This document shows positions 4,830 to 7,174 of a stretch of 7,174 nt of DNA, piece after piece. The DNA is taken from the NCBI GenBank assembly GCA_018651445.1, contig JABIDZ010000006.1:1-7174 (forward strand), in the 5' to 3' direction. Source of the stretch: Candidatus Iainarchaeum sp. (lineage in GTDB: Archaea; Iainarchaeota; Iainarchaeia; Iainarchaeales; JAAZKV01). A program made the translations under genes and the position numbers. Numbering within the stretch: position 1 is the first letter of the stretch; the number at the start of each line of letters is the position of its first letter. The notes beneath the pieces are model-generated. The model did not search any database. It had not been told where the DNA came from and saw nothing but the letters and a program-made list of their open reading frames with translations.

Positions 4830-6002
4830 AGCCCCGCTCCACCCGGACCATATTCTGATAATTCTAATTGGACAGCAGAACAAAAAGAATGCATGGGAAA
4901 TTGTGATGCTTCCCCACAAGAATGCTGGTTTATGTGCTACGGGAGTTGTGGAGATGGCGAATGCGATGAAAAAGAACTAGACACGAAAAGTTGTCCAAAA
5001 GATTGTAGCGGAAACAAAACTCCGCAAGACGCAATTTGTGGAGATGGAATTTGTCAAGAACTAGTGGTAGCGGGGCCTTATGGATCGGGTTTTCCAGATA
5101 GATATGGGTGTAGTGTTGATTGTTGGAAATTTTTAGATCCAGATCCTTGCGGAACAACAATTCCGTTAAGCCCCGTAATCAAATCTGTTAGCCTAGATTT
5201 TGATGCACCATTAACAATCCCTTCGTTTGGAGATTTTTGGAGAAACACATGGGCAACAGATAACAAATTATATACTGCTTGGGGAGACGGAGAAGGTTTT
5301 ATTGAAGGACGTGATTTCCATGTTATGGGTACCGGCGCAATAAGTGGAACCTATCCAAATTTATTTGGTACAAATCATTTTGTCAGCGAACATCTTTATC
5401 CTGAATCAGAAATCAATGAAAAACCTGGAAGCTTATTAGCAATTGATGACCGACTTTATTTGACTGGAGAATCCAATGATCATGATGGCACATTCTTTAT
5501 TGCTTATTCAGATGATCAAGGATTAACTTGGACAAAGAGTCCGGGCACTTGGGATCTAGAAGGAATTAATGGTTTACACCCAAATTTTATTAATATGGGA
5601 AAAAACTTTGAGTTCGGTGGAGACTATGTTTACACAATAATTAGTAACGATCAATCGGTTAATCAAGTTTACTTAAGTAGGGTTTTGAAAGAGAGTATTC
5701 TAGATTATAACAAATACGAATTCTATTCGGGAAATGATACTTGGTCAGTTAGTTCATTTGACGCGGTTAGAATTTTACCCGACAACGTTATTGAACCAAC
5801 AGAAATACATCTTACCGCTAACTATCACCCTGGAGTTGATAGATACCTAATGATAACAACACAAAATGTTTTTGATGCACCTAGTCCTTGGGGGCCATGG
5901 ACGTGCGCAGGAACATGGTTGACAGAAGAGTCTCCTGCGGCTTGGCAAGGCGGATATTACCCGACAATAATTGCTAAAGATTTAGAAGGAGGCAATTACT
6001 AA
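4764..6002 (+). CDS. Surface lipoprotein: Cys-rich stalk plus Asp-box beta-propeller, truncated by in-frame TAA
   Basis: The 412-residue product begins MNKK with a hydrophobic signal and lipobox-like IIGC (C21), like its neighbour, so it should be exported and possibly lipid-anchored. Residues 43-129 hold 13 cysteines: a twin CX3C pair (C43/C47 and C54/C58), then CGDG-E-C and CGDG-I-C units with CPKDC. One more cysteine, C381, lies in the domain. From about 140 the sequence resembles a beta-propeller of the DUF4185 or sialidase-like kind: TWATDNKLYTAWGDGEGF (162-179), an Asp-box SDDQGLTW (249-256), and RYLMITTQN followed by PSPWGPWT near the end. Such folds bind or cleave sugars; the substrate is unknown and I cannot identify catalytic residues. 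The stop at 6000-6002 interrupts the last blade, and the same frame goes on for 32 codons of fitting sequence. The protein is thus either truncated, read through, or affected by a sequencing error. Confidence 0.75.
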   Translation: MNKKIIVLCGAVLLLILIIGCTSPAPPGPYSDNSNWTAEQKECMGNCDASPQECWFMCYGSCGDGECDEKELDTKSCPKDCSGNKTPQDAICGDGICQELVVAGPYGSGFPDRYGCSVDCWKFLDPDPCGTTIPLSPVIKSVSLDFDAPLTIPSFGDFWRNTWATDNKLYTAWGDGEGFIEGRDFHVMGTGAISGTYPNLFGTNHFVSEHLYPESEINEKPGSLLAIDDRLYLTGESNDHDGTFFIAYSDDQGLTWTKSPGTWDLEGINGLHPNFINMGKNFEFGGDYVYTIISNDQSVNQVYLSRVLKESILDYNKYEFYSGNDTWSVSSFDAVRILPDNVIEPTEIHLTANYHPGVDRYLMITTQNVFDAPSPWGPWTCAGTWLTEESPAAWQGGYYPTIIAKDLEGGNY

Positions 6003-6101
6003 GAAGACTATTTGTACTTTGTAATCGCTGGACAAAACAAAAACAGTGAACGACTTGGTTATGGCTTTAACATTGGAAAAATTATAATGGACATGCGATA
6101 A
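6003..6101 (+). pseudogene. In-frame C-terminal continuation of the propeller gene after the nonsense codon
   Basis: Directly after the TAA at 6000-6002 the same frame continues for 32 sense codons to another TAA at 6099-6101. It begins EDYLYFVIAGQN and ends GFNIGKIIMDMR. This is what the final blade of a DUF4185-like propeller should look like, a displayed-strand pattern followed by a closing strand. It has no start codon or promoter of its own in a suitable place. The intact gene would encode 445 residues, with the stop replacing a single residue after GGNY; a Tyr or Glu codon could become TAA by one change. Confidence 0.65.
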
Positions 6102-6120
6102 CCAAAGCCAAAACAAATGA

Positions 6121-6129
6121 TTAAAAATA
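6121..6129 (+). promoter_or_regulatory. TATA-like box of the microprotein gene
   Basis: TTAAAAATA, within ATTAAAAATAAC as before the genes at 4764 and 6287, is centred 24 bp before the ATG at 6149. It predicts a leaderless transcript. This is the main evidence that the short frame is a real gene. Confidence 0.6.
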
Positions 6130-6148
6130 ACCAAAACATAATAAAAAT

Positions 6149-6241
6149 ATGAATAGATCTTTAATTACCGGATTGATTATTGGACTAATAATAGGAATTA
6201 CGATTGGATTGTTCTTAAGTAAAATTTTTGTTGTTTATTAA
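6149..6241 (+). CDS. Membrane microprotein, 30 aa, glycine-zipper helix
   Basis: A 30-codon frame from ATG at 6149 to TAA at 6239-6241 fills the gap before trkA. After MNRS comes one hydrophobic helix of about 20 residues with glycines at regular four-residue spacing (GLIIGLIIGITIG, G8, G12, G16, G20), then LFLSK and a short hydrophobic end. The regular glycines form a flat face suited to helix-helix contact, so it probably packs against itself or another membrane protein. I do not recognise a family. A good TATA-like box lies 24 bp upstream, and the spacing to both neighbours (47 and 45 bp) equals that between the other genes here. Its place between a surface lipoprotein and trkA, in a block that starts with trkH, makes a Trk accessory subunit conceivable (compare the 29-residue KdpF of the Kdp K+ pump), but this is speculation. 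Confidence 0.6.
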   Translation: MNRSLITGLIIGLIIGITIGLFLSKIFVVY

Positions 6242-6252
6242 AAACTAAACAA

Positions 6253-6261
6253 TTAAAAATA
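6253..6261 (+). promoter_or_regulatory. TATA-like box of trkA
   Basis: TTAAAAATA, in the repeated ACTAAACAA-TTAAAAATAAC context, is centred 30 bp before the ATG at 6287. A start near 6282 would give a leader of a few bases only. The in-frame TTG at 6275 would lie upstream of that start, arguing for the ATG as the true start. Confidence 0.55.
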
Positions 6262-6286
6262 ACAAAAACCTAACTTGAATGATAAA

Positions 6287-6940
6287 ATGTATATAGTAAT
6301 TATTGGAGCTGGAAGTTTAGGCTATTATTTAGCGCACTTACTCCTTGAAGAGAACCACGAGTGTGTTGTTATTGACAAAGACTCTGCTAAATGTGATAAG
6401 ATTGCAAACGACCTTGACATCGTTGCGATTAACGGAGATGCAACTGATCCTAAAACACTTGGAAAAGTAGATATTAGCGAAGCTGACGCCGTGGTTGCTT
6501 TGACTGCACAAGACGAAACTAATATGGTTATTTGTTTGTTAGCAAAAGATCTTGGAGCAAAACAAGTTGGTGCGAGAATCTCTAGAATTGATTATAACGA
6601 AAAAATCTTACGAAAGCTTGGGATTGATGTGGTTATACATCCTGAAGCTGCTGCTGCTGGTTACATCGAAGAACTAATTACTAAACCAGAAGTTCTTGAC
6701 CTTGCCTTTTTGTCAAGAGGAAATGCAGAGATCATGGAATTTGAAGTAACTGCTAAAAGCAAATTAGCTGGGAAAAAGGTTAAGGATATTGAAAACCCTA
6801 GCGGTTCTGCAATTATCGGTTTCTTTGAAAAAGGAGAACTTGTTATTCCTAGCCCTGAAATGAAAATCAAAAAAGGAACCAAGATTTTGATTATCGCTAA
6901 AAGAAGCGTTGCTAATTCGGTTAGAAAAAAAGTAATGTAA
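6287..6940 (+). CDS. trkA: TrkA-type NAD-binding regulator of potassium uptake
   Basis: The 217-residue protein is the cytoplasmic RCK subunit that gates a TrkH-type K+ transporter in response to nucleotides. Residues 1-120 form an RCK_N Rossmann domain: the strand MYIVIIGAGSLG supplies the G7-x-G9-x-x-G12 nucleotide loop, D30 after VVI is the acidic residue that favours NAD(H) over NADP(H), and GDATD at 50-54 is a family signature. Residues about 138-217 match RCK_C (FEVTAKSKLAGKKV, then PSPEMKIKKGTKILI). The length is that of a single-unit archaeal TrkA; the E. coli protein is a doubled form. I chose the ATG at 6287 over the in-frame TTG at 6275 because family members begin at this MYIVIIGAG strand and the promoter spacing fits better. 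Its partner TrkH is at 1469 in the same orientation. It converges with the minus-strand gene ending at 6948. Confidence 0.93.
   Translation: MYIVIIGAGSLGYYLAHLLLEENHECVVIDKDSAKCDKIANDLDIVAINGDATDPKTLGKVDISEADAVVALTAQDETNMVICLLAKDLGAKQVGARISRIDYNEKILRKLGIDVVIHPEAAAAGYIEELITKPEVLDLAFLSRGNAEIMEFEVTAKSKLAGKKVKDIENPSGSAIIGFFEKGELVIPSPEMKIKKGTKILIIAKRSVANSVRKKVM
6925..6931 (-). terminator. Poly-T terminator candidate for the minus-strand basic-protein gene
   Basis: The A run here reads as seven T on the minus strand, with five more at 6943-6939 just past the gene's stop at 6948. Archaeal RNA polymerase terminates at such T runs without a hairpin. The signal lies inside the 3' end of trkA. Confidence 0.45.
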
Positions 6941-6947
6941 AAAGGAA

Positions 6948-7115
6948 TTATTTTGCTACTACGACTTTTTTGTGATGATGTGGTTTTCTAGCTTTATGAG
7001 TCGACAGTAGAGTTTTTGCTTTGTTTGCATGAGTACGCGCTTTAACTTTTGTATTAGTTTTTGTTTTTCCACGCAGAGCTTTCTTTATTTCCCACTCATT
7101 AAAAAAATCAACCAT
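6948..7115 (-). CDS. Hypothetical small basic protein, 55 aa
   Basis: From the ATG at 7115 the frame encodes 55 residues. An N-terminal MVDFFNEWEIKKAL segment is followed by an extended tail very rich in Lys, Arg, Thr and Ala (RGKTKTNTKVKARTHANKAK) and a histidine cluster (PHHHKK) before VVVAK. I do not recognise a family. The composition suggests a nucleic-acid-binding or chromatin- or ribosome-associated role, which is inference from charge alone. I chose this start because TTAATTAA on the minus strand is centred about 25 bp upstream; a TTG at 7160 in the same frame lies ahead of that promoter. The gene is convergent with trkA, with only 7 bp between the two stop codons. Confidence 0.6.
   Translation of the reverse strand: MVDFFNEWEIKKALRGKTKTNTKVKARTHANKAKTLLSTHKARKPHHHKKVVVAK
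6966..6971 (+). terminator. Poly-T terminator candidate for trkA
   Basis: Six consecutive T on the plus strand, 25 bp after the trkA stop, follow a TTATTTT stretch at 6948-6954. This is a plausible intrinsic archaeal terminator, located within the convergent minus-strand gene, so the two transcripts would overlap at their 3' ends. Confidence 0.4.
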
Positions 7116-7136
7116 GATTATTGAAGAGTAATTCTG

Positions 7137-7144
7137 GTTAATTA
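7137..7144 (-). promoter_or_regulatory. TATA-like box of the small basic protein gene
   Basis: TTAATTAA, itself palindromic, is centred about 25 bp before the ATG at 7115 on the minus strand, the leaderless spacing found throughout the window. No Shine-Dalgarno follows. Confidence 0.5.
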
Positions 7145-7148
7145 ATCT

Positions 7149-7167
7149 ATGCAAATTCAACTTGCAT
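7149..7167. promoter_or_regulatory. Inverted repeat upstream of the basic protein promoter
   Basis: ATGCAA (7149-7154) and TTGCAT (7162-7167) form a 6-bp inverted repeat with a 7-bp spacer, four bases upstream of the minus-strand TATA box. A regulator site is possible. The window ends 7 bp further on, so its context cannot be seen. Confidence 0.3.
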
Positions 7168-7174
7168 TTTGGAA

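Noticed and set aside
6000..6002. Stop-codon reassignment to explain the in-frame TAA
   Set aside because: All complete genes in the window end with TAA, so TAA clearly works as a stop here, and known archaeal recoding (pyrrolysine) uses TAG.
6275..6286. TTG at 6275 as the trkA start
   Set aside because: It lies only about 18 bp from the TATA centre, probably upstream of the transcript start, and adds four residues not usual before the first Rossmann strand. ATG 6287 fits better.
7116..7160. TTG at 7160 as the start of the small basic protein
   Set aside because: This extension would include the TATA-like box at 7137-7144; the ATG at 7115 sits at the correct distance from that box.

Overview
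The window looks like AT-rich DNA from an archaeon, most likely a small-genome DPANN-type lineage (Woesearchaeota/Pacearchaeota-like). This is inferred, not proven. Most genes have a TATA-like box centred about 24-27 bp before the start codon and no Shine-Dalgarno, the signature of leaderless archaeal transcription. TrkH and TrkA are of archaeal type, and two lipoproteins carry the CGDG-x-C cysteine-rich segments common on DPANN surface proteins. All complete genes stop at TAA. I see no tRNA, rRNA, CRISPR array or transposase.

Left edge (1-572): the N-terminal part of a tyrosine recombinase/integrase runs leftwards off the window. It is preceded by the only strong Shine-Dalgarno seen here and by an unusually G-rich stretch. 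Region 573-1261 holds two small unrecognised genes, one soluble and one with two membrane helices, probably co-transcribed. With the integrase they look like accessory DNA.

Region 1262-1468 is a 207-bp gap with a remarkable leader for the next gene: three consecutive perfect 8-bp-arm inverted repeats, packed around a TATA box and ending one base before the trkH start codon. A 12-bp piece of the first recurs, inverted, before the 573 gene.

Region 1469-6940 is a rightward block: trkH (K+ channel-like transporter subunit), a lipoprotein with a clan GH-A glycosidase-like domain whose presumed nucleophile is Gln, a second lipoprotein with an Asp-box beta-propeller cut short by an in-frame TAA, a 30-residue membrane microprotein, and trkA (NAD-binding regulator of TrkH). 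From 2941 onward the genes sit about 42-47 bp apart, each gap carrying its own promoter of a repeated pattern. They therefore look like separately transcribed neighbours rather than a classical operon. The two lipoproteins share nearly the same promoter and signal peptide at the DNA level, suggesting duplication of an expression-and-export module onto different domains.

Right edge (6948-7174): a small, very basic protein gene on the minus strand converges on trkA with a 7-bp gap.

Functionally, TrkH plus TrkA form a potassium uptake system. The two lipoproteins would be anchored outside the cell and probably bind or process glycans. The microprotein could be an accessory membrane subunit, but that is speculation. 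The most noteworthy observations are the triple palindromic trkH leader, the active-site substitution, the hidden microprotein gene and the nonsense codon in the propeller gene.
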